Assembly (NCBI RefSeq): GCF_037963865.1
Contig: NZ_CP150170.1
Coordinates: 682,001 to 746,000 of the forward strand
Origin: Paenibacillus sp. FSL R10-2734
Lineage (GTDB): Bacteria; Bacillota; Bacilli; Paenibacillales; Paenibacillaceae
Length of the DNA: 64,000 nucleotides
Direction: 5' to 3'
The position numbers and the translations under genes were made by a program. The notes beneath the pieces were generated by a model. That model did not search any database and was not told where the DNA came from. It saw nothing but the letters and a program-made list of their open reading frames with translations. This document shows positions 33,450 to 42,534 of the stretch, piece by piece (position 1 is the stretch's first letter; each line of letters opens with the position of its first letter).

Positions 33450-34844
33450 TTATCTAGAAGGAAAACTCATTCGAAAGATAGCCCCACCATGTTCTCTGTT
33501 ATGGGCGGATATAGCACCATCACACCGTTCAACAATTGCACGAGAAATGGCAAGTCCAAGTCCTGTCTCTCCATTCTTACCTTTAATAAAACGCTGAAAT
33601 AGCTGAGGCAATAAATGATCAGGTATACCTTCACCATCATCAATGACATCGATATGCACTTGTCCATCCTGCTCCGAAATTTCTATATCCACGGCTTGTG
33701 ATGCATGTCTAATTGCATTGCTCATAATATTTAGTATCGCTTGTAAGAGTTTTTCCGAATCCCCATGAATATGAAATGTGCTCGGCTTATCCACTTCGTA
33801 CTTTATCTTGATGTTAACTTCCTCATTTATAGCTAATGGTCGTATTCGATCGACGGTTTGATCGATTAATTGTTCAACCGACACTTTTTCTTGATCGAAA
33901 ATACCATCTTCGCTTTCAAGCTTGGCTAACAAGATCATCTCTGTGACAATTCCCTTAAGTCGTTCACATTCGCTCGAGATTACATCGAGACCATTGTCAG
34001 CACGATCCCCGGTGAAAATACCATCTCGAATTCCCTCAGCATAACCTTGAATGGTCATTAGTGGGGTCTTAAGTTCATGAGAAGCATTTTGGAAAAATTG
34101 CCTTTGAGCATTATGATATTGCTTAAGTTCTCCAGCGAGATGATGGACACTTTGGGCTACCTCACCAATTTCTCCGCCAGTTTGTATAAGCTGCACCTCA
34201 TCAAAATGACGTTTTTCAACTTTTTTGAGCTCAAGCTTTAATTTCTCAAGGGGAGTAACGAGACGTTTGGTAATAAATAAACTTAGGCCAAAGGCAATAA
34301 TTCCCCCAATCATCATAATGAGCATCATTCTTGTAAAAAGCTCTGATTGATATGATTTCACTTTGCTTAGCGGTGTAGACAAGACAAGTGTGGCTGGGGT
34401 TACAGCACTAGCTGGATCAAGATTCTGTGGATTAGAAGTTAAGGTCTCAACGATATATTTCTCCGGTCCATTTTCCCATAAACCCTGCTGGTTGTGACTT
34501 GAGTACTGCTCAATTAGCGGTAGCCATGTCTGCGTTTGCGCTTCAGTCATTGTACTAAACAATATATTACGATTCGGCTCTATGAGTAACGCATCTACTG
34601 ATCTATTAATCTCTTGAGCCGGCTGTACGAGAGCTGCTGCTGATGATGATTGAGTAGGTGTTAGGTCTTGAACAGGTAGCGAATTGACCAACTCCATCAT
34701 TGCACTGCCTTGTGATCTTAGTTCTTCTCTTTGATTATTGATTAGCGTGTCCATTAGTAGGGGATAAACGAATGTAGCTGTAAGCACGAGTACGCACATC
34801 AGTAATATTCCAAATGATAAATGAAGCTTATAGATTAGTTTCAT
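33450..34844 (-). CDS. Sensor histidine kinase, HisKA type
   Basis: 464 residues: TM1 about 8-30, extracytoplasmic sensor 31-170 (Q/S-rich in the middle), TM2 about 172-192, HAMP, H256 in NASHELKTPLMT, ATPase boxes NIMSNAIRHA, DDGEGIPDHLLPQLFQRF and GETGLGLAISRAI. It follows its regulator with one base between. The pair is divergent from the importer-plus-HlyD operon starting at 35740 and probably regulates it, which is unusual because sugar importers in this window otherwise pair with YesM/YesN systems. Confidence 0.9.
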   Translation of the reverse strand: MKLIYKLHLSFGILLMCVLVLTATFVYPLLMDTLINNQREELRSQGSAMMELVNSLPVQDLTPTQSSSAAALVQPAQEINRSVDALLIEPNRNILFSTMTEAQTQTWLPLIEQYSSHNQQGLWENGPEKYIVETLTSNPQNLDPASAVTPATLVLSTPLSKVKSYQSELFTRMMLIMMIGGIIAFGLSLFITKRLVTPLEKLKLELKKVEKRHFDEVQLIQTGGEIGEVAQSVHHLAGELKQYHNAQRQFFQNASHELKTPLMTIQGYAEGIRDGIFTGDRADNGLDVISSECERLKGIVTEMILLAKLESEDGIFDQEKVSVEQLIDQTVDRIRPLAINEEVNIKIKYEVDKPSTFHIHGDSEKLLQAILNIMSNAIRHASQAVDIEISEQDGQVHIDVIDDGEGIPDHLLPQLFQRFIKGKNGETGLGLAISRAIVERCDGAISAHNREHGGAIFRMSFPSR

Positions 34845-34845
34845 G

Positions 34846-35556
34846 TTATGTCTTCACTCCATCCACTCGCATTCGATAGCCATAGCCCCAAACGGTTTCA
34901 AGAGGCAGGTCTTCCATTTTACGACGAAGTCTTTTGACTAAATCGTCAATCGCTCGATCGCTGCCGAAATAGTCATCCCCCCACACTAATGTTAACAACT
35001 CATTGCGCGAAAAAGCACGATTCGGCTGTGCTGCTAAGGTATGAAGCAATGAAAATTCTTTTACCGTCATTTCTATCTCTTTAGATTTCCAATACACCAG
35101 ACGACTATCTAATACTAAGCGAAGCTCATCGATGATGAGATCGTTTGATTTTGAAAAAACTATATTCTGTTCTGATTTTTCAGTAAGAGAGTTAAGCCGA
35201 TGGAATAAACGATTTACTCTTGCGACCAGCTCGCGTGGGCTGAAAGGCTTAGTTAAATAATCATCGCTTCCCAGCTCAAGTCCAAGTATCTTATCAACTT
35301 CCTCATCACGAGCAGAGATCATAATAATAGGAACTTCGGCTTCCTTGCGAATTTGTTTGCAGAATTCATAGCCATTCATACCTGGAAGCATGATATCTAG
35401 AATCCACATATCCGGGCGCTCTGTGTTCCATAACATGAGCGCTTCTTCTGCTGAACCTAATGATATAGTTCTGTAGCCTTCCTTCTGTAAATAATTCTCA
35501 ACTATATCTCTTATATGACAATCATCTTCAACGATTGCGATTTGATAGTTCTTCAT
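34846..35556 (-). CDS. OmpR-family response regulator
   Basis: 236 residues: receiver (E10, D11, D12; phosphoacceptor D54 in WILDIMLPGMNG; Lys in LTKPFSPRE) and winged-helix output domain with GSDRAIDDLVKRLRRKM and VWGYGYRMRV. AGGAGG stands 8 bases before the ATG. First gene of a regulator-kinase operon, divergent from the transporter operon across about 180 bp. Confidence 0.92.
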   Translation of the reverse strand: MKNYQIAIVEDDCHIRDIVENYLQKEGYRTISLGSAEEALMLWNTERPDMWILDIMLPGMNGYEFCKQIRKEAEVPIIMISARDEEVDKILGLELGSDDYLTKPFSPRELVARVNRLFHRLNSLTEKSEQNIVFSKSNDLIIDELRLVLDSRLVYWKSKEIEMTVKEFSLLHTLAAQPNRAFSRNELLTLVWGDDYFGSDRAIDDLVKRLRRKMEDLPLETVWGYGYRMRVDGVKT

Positions 35557-35739
35557 CAGGCAGACCTCCTAAACAATACATCTATTATTCTAACAAAGTT
35601 GTTCTTTCAAGCGGGCTTTTCCATACTTTTTCCACAATTGCTCCAAATTAATACCGAAGCTGATCTATAGAATAGTTATTTGTACGGTAAATATGTTTCA
35701 TTTTGCTTGTATGGACAAGCTCGAAAGGAGGGAGAGGCT

Positions 35740-36606
35740 GTGAGAATTTCATATTTGGCTCGCAAGGAGATTCTTGTGGCGTTCTGCTTTCTTACTCCCA
35801 GTTTGATTGGTTTTGCGCTATTTTATTTGATTCCGTTTGGTCAAAGTGTTGTATTTTCATTTGAGAATCCCAGTGGTGAGGTAGGCTTATCGCTTGCCAA
35901 TTACCAAAGCTTACTCGCTAGCTCGTCCTTTCAAAAGGCGGCAGGGAATACATTCTGGTTCACAATAATTGGTGTTCCGATCCTTATTCTGTTGTCACTT
36001 GCTCTTGCTATGCTGCTTAACAAACGAGTCTTCTTTCGAAACTGGCTGCGCACCTCTTATGTGCTGCCACTGGTTGTTCCAGTAGCGTCAATTGTACTCG
36101 TATGGCAGATCCTATTCGATTGGAATGGTTTTTTCAATCATGCATTAGCGTGGATTGGATTTGAGCGGATTGATTGGATGAAATCAGAGTGGGCACAAGG
36201 TGTCATAATTTTCATCTATGTATGGAAAAACATTGGCTATAATGTGGTTCTGTTCTTGGCCGGGTTGCAAAATATTCCTGATCAATATTATGAGATAGCA
36301 AACCTGGAAGGCGCAAGCTGGGCTCGTAAGCACCAGATCACCTTGATTTATTTAATACCGACGGGATTTTTAGTGATGCTAATGTCAATTCTGAACTCAT
36401 TCAAGGTATTTCGAGAAATCTATTTAGTTGCGGGTGACTATCCACATGACAGCATCTATATGCTTCAGCACTATATGAACAATATGTTCCTATCGCTCGA
36501 TATTCAGAAGCTGTCGGCTGCAGCTTTCTTAATGGTGCTCTGCATTCTAGTCATTGTGTTGATGCTCTTCCGAGTTGAACATAAGTTCCGTTCATTTATG
36601 GAGTAA
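35740..36606 (+). CDS. Sugar ABC transporter permease (MalF-type)
   Basis: 288 residues from a GTG start behind AAAGGAGGGAG (35724-35734); a longer in-frame ATG at 35680 lacks a ribosome binding site. Six membrane helices. The EAA loop is degenerate, YYEIANLEGASWARKHQITL, where the usual form has EAAxxDGA, so coupling to the ATPase may be atypical. First gene of a four-gene operon: permease, permease, HlyD-like adaptor, binding lipoprotein. Confidence 0.88.
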   Translation: MRISYLARKEILVAFCFLTPSLIGFALFYLIPFGQSVVFSFENPSGEVGLSLANYQSLLASSSFQKAAGNTFWFTIIGVPILILLSLALAMLLNKRVFFRNWLRTSYVLPLVVPVASIVLVWQILFDWNGFFNHALAWIGFERIDWMKSEWAQGVIIFIYVWKNIGYNVVLFLAGLQNIPDQYYEIANLEGASWARKHQITLIYLIPTGFLVMLMSILNSFKVFREIYLVAGDYPHDSIYMLQHYMNNMFLSLDIQKLSAAAFLMVLCILVIVLMLFRVEHKFRSFME

Positions 36607-36620
36607 AGGGAGGGGTGTAA

Positions 36621-37478
36621 ATGAACAAGAAACAGATAAGAACAATGCTACTTACTATTTTCTTAGCCGTAATCGCGCTTGTAATGCTATTTCCTGTTGT
36701 ACTGACAATGGTAAGCTCCTTGATGACAGAGAAGGAAATTGTGCTGAATTACGGCATGTTAGGTAATACACAGATGAACGATTTTGTGAATTTGAAGCTG
36801 ATTCCAGATTGGGTTTCGCTGGAGCAATTTTATAAGGTGCTTATTTCAACCTCGCAATTTCTTCGTATGTTTTGGAATTCTGTATTCATGGTGTTTCCAA
36901 TCATTATAGGCCAGGTCGTGGTGGCAACATTAGCGGCATTTGCATTTGCCAAGCTGCGGTTTCCTGGCAGAGAGCCTTTATTTATTGTGTATCTGATCAC
37001 GATGCTCATGCCGTTCCAGGTCACGCTTGTGCCGAACTATATCATGTCCGATCGACTAGGGCTGATTAATAGTCCAAGCTCCATTATTTTACCAGGGATA
37101 TTTGCGGCATTTGGTGTGTTCCTGCTCAGACAATTTATGCTCCAAATTCCAACGGCATATATGGAAGCAGCCCAAATGGATGGGGCGGGCTATTTTCGAT
37201 CCTTTATCAGGATTGTCCTGCCTATGGTGAAACCCGGCATGGCAGCGCTTGTTGTTCTGCTGTTTGCAGATTACTGGAATATGGTGGAGCAGCCCCTGAT
37301 CTTTCTGCAGGATGCCAATTTGCAGCCCTTGTCCATTTTTCTATCTCGTCTGCAGGAAGATGCGCTTGGGGTATCCTTTGCTGCTGCGGTCTTGTATATG
37401 ACGCCTATGATTCTCTTGTTTCTTTTGGCGGAACGGTATTTTATTGAGGGCATAGAGCTTTCTGGAATTAAAGGATAG
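36621..37478 (+). CDS. Sugar ABC transporter permease (MalG-type)
   Basis: 285 residues, six membrane helices, with a standard EAA loop (PTAYMEAAQMDGAGYFRSFIRI). It follows the first permease by 14 bp with GGGAGGGG before the ATG. The second external loop after TM1 is longer than usual and contains YGMLGNTQMNDFVNLKLIPDW. Partner of the preceding permease. Confidence 0.9.
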   Translation: MNKKQIRTMLLTIFLAVIALVMLFPVVLTMVSSLMTEKEIVLNYGMLGNTQMNDFVNLKLIPDWVSLEQFYKVLISTSQFLRMFWNSVFMVFPIIIGQVVVATLAAFAFAKLRFPGREPLFIVYLITMLMPFQVTLVPNYIMSDRLGLINSPSSIILPGIFAAFGVFLLRQFMLQIPTAYMEAAQMDGAGYFRSFIRIVLPMVKPGMAALVVLLFADYWNMVEQPLIFLQDANLQPLSIFLSRLQEDALGVSFAAAVLYMTPMILLFLLAERYFIEGIELSGIKG

Positions 37479-37488
37479 GGGAAATGAG

Positions 37489-38595
37489 ATGACAAGCACA
37501 TCTAAGCGACAACGATTAACGGCTGCTTTGTTTGTATTGTTCTTTGCGATATTGGCTGGTTTGACTTTCTTTAGCAGCACACTCGAAACGATGACGCTGC
37601 CCAAAGTAGTTACGGAGAAACTTACCTCGAAATCATTAGTTCATCAGGTTAAAGGGAGTGGAGTCTTAACGCCTCGGAAGCAGGTGGATTTGTTGAATGA
37701 GTCTGGCTCTAAAATTGTGAAGGTTCATGTAAAAGAGAATGCTGAGGTTAAGAAGGGGCAAAAGCTCGTGACCTTCGACAGCTCTGATCTGGATGAGCAG
37801 ATCTATCAAGAGGAAACGGCGCTTAAGAAACAAAAGCTAAATCGGGAAATTCTCGAGGAGGATATGCTCAATGCATTGATAGGTGGTGATGAACAAGTGA
37901 TTGCCAAGGCTGAGCGAGCTCTTGAACTGGATAATATGGATCTTGAACTGGCGCAAAGAAAATTAAAAAAGCTGCGTAAAGAAAAAGCGGATAAACAAAC
38001 GCTGACTGCCCCTTTTGATGGAAAAATCACAAAGATTACAGCAGAGGATAACATGGATGCTTCACAAGGGGGGACAATTCTAACCTTAATGGATAGTGGC
38101 AAGGGCTTCGAATTTTTATTTGCTGTCGAGTCGGAGAATACGGCATTATTCGAGATTGGATCTAAGGTTTCTGTTCGATTGGCGAAAGACAATACATTGG
38201 TTAACGGTGTAATCCAAGAGATTAAAGCTGCATCTAAAGAGAACAGTGAAGATTCATCCGAAGATACTGGTTATCAGGTTGTCGTGTCCGTCTCTGATGA
38301 TGGTCTTCGAGGCGGCGAACAAGTCAGTCTAGATATAAAGAAGGAGTCAAATGAAAAAGGTTATGTGTTACCAAAGAAATGGGTTCATAAAGATACAACA
38401 GGAAGCTACGTCTTTGTAATTGAGGAGAAGAAAAGCTCACTCGGCAATACGTTTAATGCTCGCAAGGCCTATATTATAACAGGTGATTCAACAGAGGATG
38501 AGGTTGTAGCTGTGAGCGGCTTAAGTCCTGATGATGAGATCATTATTGAATCAAGTGAACCACTTCAGGAAGGTAATCGAATCCGAGTATATTGA
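37489..38595 (+). CDS. HlyD-type membrane fusion protein (efflux adaptor) inside an importer operon
   Basis: 368 residues: one N-terminal membrane anchor (about 11-30), a lipoyl/barrel-sandwich half motif (KVHVKENAEVKKGQKLVTFDSSDLDEQ), a short coiled-coil hairpin (about 100-165), the second half motif (LTAPFDGKITKIT) and beta-barrel domains (ANTLVNGVIQEI-like region to the end, PLQEGNRIRVY). These are the parts of HlyD/YknX/MacA adaptors, which normally work with exporters. Here it starts 10 bp after a sugar permease gene and ends 9 bp before the binding-lipoprotein gene, so it is an integral member of the operon. Its role with an importer is not known to me. Confidence 0.85.
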   Translation: MTSTSKRQRLTAALFVLFFAILAGLTFFSSTLETMTLPKVVTEKLTSKSLVHQVKGSGVLTPRKQVDLLNESGSKIVKVHVKENAEVKKGQKLVTFDSSDLDEQIYQEETALKKQKLNREILEEDMLNALIGGDEQVIAKAERALELDNMDLELAQRKLKKLRKEKADKQTLTAPFDGKITKITAEDNMDASQGGTILTLMDSGKGFEFLFAVESENTALFEIGSKVSVRLAKDNTLVNGVIQEIKAASKENSEDSSEDTGYQVVVSVSDDGLRGGEQVSLDIKKESNEKGYVLPKKWVHKDTTGSYVFVIEEKKSSLGNTFNARKAYIITGDSTEDEVVAVSGLSPDDEIIIESSEPLQEGNRIRVY

Positions 38596-38604
38596 AGGGA
38601 ATGA

Positions 38605-39960
38605 ATGAATTTGAAAAGAAGATGGGTATTGCCCTTATTAGCAATGATAGTCGTATTTTCGGGATGCTCTAGTAGCAGCGTGGGATCAGGTACAGAAGGA
38701 TCATCTAATGAACAATCAGGTCAGGATGGCAAGAAGATTGAGATTGCGACCATGGCGGTAACTCCTTATTTAGATGAGGCGGTTAAGCAATATAAGAAAA
38801 TTCGCCCAGATATACAAATTGATATCAAAGAGTATCTAGCTAGACCTCAAACGGAGGAAGGTACATCGAGCGAATCATTCTCAAAAAGCGATGTTGAGAA
38901 GTATATACAAACGGTTAGCACACAAATGATGTCTGGCAAAGGGGCAGACATTATCGTAATGAACGATCTGCCGCAGGACAAATATGTCGCCAAGAACATG
39001 CTGACTAATTTCTATGATCTGATGGATCAGGACTCAGAATTTGATCGAAATCAGTACTATCAGAATATCTTTAAAAACTCTCAGGACGGTGATGGTTTGT
39101 ATGCCATGCCATTCTCATTTGTCATCGACGCGCTTACTGGGAATACAGAGTTGTTAGAACAAGCTAATATTAAAATTGATGATCAGACCTGGACATGGGA
39201 TGGGTTTAAAGAAATTTCTAAGAAGCTAAAGGAACAAGTTGGTGAGGATTATGTGGCATTTGTTAATCTATTCCCGATTCAAATGTTGGCGGAATATATA
39301 GAAGCAAATTATGATAAGCTCATTGATCAAGGTCAAGCTAATTTTGATTCCGATCTGTTTCGAGATATGATGAAGCAAATCAAAGCGATGTATGATGAGG
39401 GCGTACTTAAAGATGAATTTTCGTACGATTATTCTAAAACTTTGTTCAGCAAAGCAAACCTTTTTGATCCAATGTCAGGCCTCTCTCAAGTCCTTGATCC
39501 AAAGCTTAAACTATATCAAAATCCAACAGTCAATGGTGAATATAATGGAACTCCATTTAAGTCGTACTTCACTTTAGGCATAAACAGCAAGTCTAAGGTT
39601 CAAGCTGAAGCTTGGAAATTTATTAAGTTCATGCTTTCCGAGGATATGCAATCTTCAGCAGTGGTACAAGGCTTTCCGCTGCATAAGGGAGTAGTAGAGA
39701 AACAGCTTAATGAGGCTAAGCAGCAGGCAGTAGCAGGAACACTACCTCTTCTAGAACAGAAGTTTGATGCTGAGACTGTAGAAAGCAAGATCCAAGAATT
39801 ACATCAGCTTATAGATGGTGCAAGCAGGAATTTATCTAGTGATCATAAGGTCGTTTCAATTGCAATTGAAGAGTTTGATTCATATATGAGTGGTCAGAAA
39901 TCCGCTGAAGACGTCAGTAAGCTGATTCAAAACCGAGTGAATACTTACATTAACGAGTAA
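38605..39960 (+). CDS. Sugar-binding lipoprotein
   Basis: 451 residues. Lipobox FSGC places the lipidated Cys at about 21, followed by an S/G/E-rich tether. The mature part is a family 1 solute-binding protein (GKGADIIVMNDLP, GDGLYAMPFSFVIDALTGNTELLEQA, WTWDGFKEISKKL, EAWKFIKFMLSEDMQ). It serves the two permeases upstream. A GAGGAAGG-type element around 38818-38870 is coding. Last gene of the operon, with a terminator immediately after. Confidence 0.88.
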   Translation: MNLKRRWVLPLLAMIVVFSGCSSSSVGSGTEGSSNEQSGQDGKKIEIATMAVTPYLDEAVKQYKKIRPDIQIDIKEYLARPQTEEGTSSESFSKSDVEKYIQTVSTQMMSGKGADIIVMNDLPQDKYVAKNMLTNFYDLMDQDSEFDRNQYYQNIFKNSQDGDGLYAMPFSFVIDALTGNTELLEQANIKIDDQTWTWDGFKEISKKLKEQVGEDYVAFVNLFPIQMLAEYIEANYDKLIDQGQANFDSDLFRDMMKQIKAMYDEGVLKDEFSYDYSKTLFSKANLFDPMSGLSQVLDPKLKLYQNPTVNGEYNGTPFKSYFTLGINSKSKVQAEAWKFIKFMLSEDMQSSAVVQGFPLHKGVVEKQLNEAKQQAVAGTLPLLEQKFDAETVESKIQELHQLIDGASRNLSSDHKVVSIAIEEFDSYMSGQKSAEDVSKLIQNRVNTYINE

Positions 39961-39976
39961 CAAGACCGTCCTAATG

Positions 39977-40015
39977 AGGCGTTCAATCATTTATCGGTGA
40001 TTGAACGCCTTTTGT
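39977..40015 (+). terminator. Rho-independent terminator
   Basis: AGGCGTTCAATCA (39977-39989) and TGATTGAACGCCT (39998-40010) are perfect complements, then TTTG. Confidence 0.85.
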
Positions 40016-40042
40016 TTACTTGAAGTAAGCTTGCAATCGTTT

Positions 40043-40672
40043 CTAGACTTGATGACCATATAGAAAAATAAGAAGTTTATTCTGGATGGAGTCCAGAAAG
40101 ATTTCTTTTTCATTCAGCCGCTTAAAGTTCTGACTCTCATAAAATCCATAGTTACATCTGTTATCTGTATATACGTAGATCGAATCTACACCCATACTTC
40201 TCATGTAATTGGACAAATGGTGCATCAGCGTTTTTCCCACGCCAAGACCTCTCGATTCCTCGGATACAATAAACAACTCGATATAACCTTGAAAATCGTC
40301 TTCTTTGCCTTGAATAATCTCTTTATACGTATGTTGAACCTTCGCCAGTTCTTTAGCGGACTTTTTATTTTCTTTATTCGCAGTGATAATTTTGAAGAAG
40401 GCATTTGCAAGACTTAAGAAATTATGGGTTTTGGCTAAGCGATGTTTATCTTTTTGGGCCTTGCCCAGAATAATACCAATGACTCTGTTGTCTTTTACAG
40501 CGACTTTGCTGAAAGAACTGTCCAGAATACAGCTTTGCAAATAAAGGTTCAATATGACATCTAAAAACTTTTTGTCTTGAACAAGGTCATGGATACCGAA
40601 CGCTTCATCAATTAATTCTTTGATGCGGTCATAATCGTCTTTCATAATCTCTCTATAGATAACCTCAGGCAT
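40043..40672 (-). CDS. GNAT-family N-acetyltransferase
   Basis: 209 residues with the GNAT fold: strand ELFIVSEESRGLGVGKTL (about 132-150) is motif A, binding acetyl-CoA pyrophosphate (RGLGVG), and YGFYESQNFKRLNEKE is the terminal strand pair. A lysine-rich helical insert (about 90-120) is unusual. Substrate unknown; because its promoter is of the MerR-activated type, a drug or polyamine is possible, as for BltD in the BltR system. AAAGGAAAGTG precedes the start. Divergent from the MerR gene. Confidence 0.82.
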   Translation of the reverse strand: MPEVIYREIMKDDYDRIKELIDEAFGIHDLVQDKKFLDVILNLYLQSCILDSSFSKVAVKDNRVIGIILGKAQKDKHRLAKTHNFLSLANAFFKIITANKENKKSAKELAKVQHTYKEIIQGKEDDFQGYIELFIVSEESRGLGVGKTLMHHLSNYMRSMGVDSIYVYTDNRCNYGFYESQNFKRLNEKEIFLDSIQNKLLIFLYGHQV

Positions 40673-40714
40673 GTGAATACACTTTCCTTTCTTAGGGTGA
40701 CTTCCTTTATAATG

Positions 40715-40745
40715 AGCATAAGGTCTCCCCTAAGGGGAGGGTCAA
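40715..40745 (-). promoter_or_regulatory. MerR-type promoter/operator (19-bp spacer) driving the GNAT gene
   Basis: On the minus strand TTGACC (40745-40740) and TATGCT (40720-40715) are -35 and -10 hexamers 19 bp apart. The spacer contains the perfect inverted repeat CTCCCC-TAA-GGGGAG (40725-40739). A 19-bp spacer with a central dyad is the hallmark of promoters twisted into activity by MerR-family proteins. Confidence 0.8.
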
Positions 40746-40782
40746 GGATGGGTATGGACAATGTAGCGAAGGAGGGGCTTAA

Positions 40783-41592
40783 ATGAAAAACCTGTTCTCG
40801 ATCGGCGAAGTTACCAAAATAAAAGAGGTATCTATAAAAGCCCTGAGATATTATCACAAAATAGGCATCCTGGTTCCAAGATATATCGATCCCGAGACAG
40901 GTTATCGGTATTATTCCATAGATCAATTCATTTATATAGACGTCATTAAAGGCTGCCGTTCTTTTGGTACCAGTATTAAAGAACTTCAGGAGATTTTTAA
41001 AGAAAGTAACACTGACAAATTAATCGAATTTCTGCAACTGAAGAGACAGGAAGCGGAAGAAAAGCTGAAAAAAGTGACAGAGGTTATTCAAAATATTGAT
41101 AATTTAAACAAGAGTGTCGAGTCCTCAAAAGAAATCTTGAATCAGGATCAGATTGTTATTCAGTTTTTTGAGAAGCGTTATGTGTTGACAGTCCCATGCA
41201 GAGAAGCCGGGAGTCTTAAGGAACTGTTGTATTATTCAGAGTTGGAGAAGATCATACGGAGTCAGCACAAAAAAATGACCATGGAGAGAGGCATTTTGTA
41301 CAACCTGAACGTAGAGGGTGAACTTGAACCCCGATATGTGTTTCATGGTTTTGAAGGGGACGAAAGCACAGAAATCAATTCACATGTGCAAATCCTTCCG
41401 GAAGGAAGGTATGTAACTTTGGCTTATCGTAAGGAAAACGAAGTGGAACGCGTAAAAAAAGTACTATACTATATAGAACAAAACAGTCTGGATGTAAAAA
41501 ATTATATCGAGATAGAGTTATATAACGATTTGTTCGATACTGATACCTACAGTTGTCAAATCCAAATGCTGATCGAAAATGATCATAAATAG
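40783..41592 (+). CDS. MerR-family regulator with C-terminal effector-binding domain
   Basis: 269 residues: N-terminal winged helix (FSIGEVTKIKEVSIKALRYYHKIGILVP, DPETGYRYYS), a coiled-coil dimerisation helix (about 75-115) and a GyrI-like ligand domain (about 120-269), as in BmrR/BltR multidrug sensors. It has no metal-binding cysteine pair, so it should sense an organic ligand. GAAGGAGGGG lies before the ATG. It should activate the divergent acetyltransferase gene through the 19-bp-spacer promoter. Confidence 0.88.
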   Translation: MKNLFSIGEVTKIKEVSIKALRYYHKIGILVPRYIDPETGYRYYSIDQFIYIDVIKGCRSFGTSIKELQEIFKESNTDKLIEFLQLKRQEAEEKLKKVTEVIQNIDNLNKSVESSKEILNQDQIVIQFFEKRYVLTVPCREAGSLKELLYYSELEKIIRSQHKKMTMERGILYNLNVEGELEPRYVFHGFEGDESTEINSHVQILPEGRYVTLAYRKENEVERVKKVLYYIEQNSLDVKNYIEIELYNDLFDTDTYSCQIQMLIENDHK

Positions 41593-41612
41593 AAGATACA
41601 TGCCCGAACATC

Positions 41613-41655
41613 AAAAAGGCAGGACTCCCATTGGAAGGAGGCCTGCCTTTTTAAG
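41613..41655. terminator. Bidirectional terminator
   Basis: AAAAAGGCAGG (41613-41623) and CCTGCCTTTTT (41642-41652) are perfect outer arms; inner CTCC/GGAG adds pairs. It separates the MerR gene from the convergent importer operon. Confidence 0.85.
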
Positions 41656-41673
41656 TTTCTCAAATAAGATAGA

Positions 41674-42519
41674 TTACCCTTTAACCGCCGACCCAACCGT
41701 AAGCGCATTTTCTACTTGCTCGCTGAACAGCATGTAGATCAGGACGGTAGGTAAGCTGGCAATGGTCATTGCTGCACCCATTGCGCCCCAGTCGGTTGTG
41801 AATTGGCCCTGAAAGAAGAGTAGGCCAAGCGGCAGCGTCTTCAGGCTCTCTTTGGTGATCAGGATAACAGCCATAGTGAACTCATTCCAGGAGTTCAGGA
41901 AGATAAATATAACCATGGTGGCAAGCGCCGGCTTAATAATTGGGAGCATGATACTGAAAAATGTCCGGTAAATAGAAGCTCCATCAATACATGCCGACTC
42001 TTCCAGCTCGTTCGGAATACTCCGGAAGAAGCCATAGAAAACAATAGAGGTAAAGGATAGGTTAAAGGCAATATACGGTACAATGAGCGCGCCATACGTA
42101 TTAGCTAGATGAAAATCTCTGACAAGAATAGCTAGTGGGATCATAATGACCTGAATAGGGATGAACATGCCCACCATAATGTAGGTATGTGCGATTCCTC
42201 GTAGGCGCCACTGTAATCTTGCCGCAGCATATGAGAACATGACTGCCAGGATGATCGCTCCAACAACGGTTGCCGCGGCAACAATCACACTGTTCATGAA
42301 GTATACTGGTACGTTGTATTTCGACCATGCCGATGCATAATTTTCAAATCTTAAATTCGTTGGGAATCCAAACGGATTCGTTACGAAAATCTCATCATTA
42401 TTTTTTAATGAGTAAAAAATCATCCAGAGTAAGGGATAAACAGAAAGAATCGCATACAACCACATGAAGCCTGTGACTGGTAGATTGTTTTTGCGCACTT
42501 TCGTTATGAGCCAGGCCAT
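41674..42519 (-). CDS. Sugar ABC transporter permease (MalG-type)
   Basis: 281 residues, six membrane helices, EAA loop NELEESACIDGASIYRTFFSIMLP. The C-terminus VENALTVGSAVKG is the usual MalG-like end. Last gene of a minus-strand series: kinase, regulator, lipoprotein, MalF, MalG. It follows the MalF-type gene by 15 bp and is preceded by GGAAGTG. Confidence 0.92.
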   Translation of the reverse strand: MAWLITKVRKNNLPVTGFMWLYAILSVYPLLWMIFYSLKNNDEIFVTNPFGFPTNLRFENYASAWSKYNVPVYFMNSVIVAAATVVGAIILAVMFSYAAARLQWRLRGIAHTYIMVGMFIPIQVIMIPLAILVRDFHLANTYGALIVPYIAFNLSFTSIVFYGFFRSIPNELEESACIDGASIYRTFFSIMLPIIKPALATMVIFIFLNSWNEFTMAVILITKESLKTLPLGLLFFQGQFTTDWGAMGAAMTIASLPTVLIYMLFSEQVENALTVGSAVKG

Positions 42520-42534
42520 ATTTGTACACTTCCT

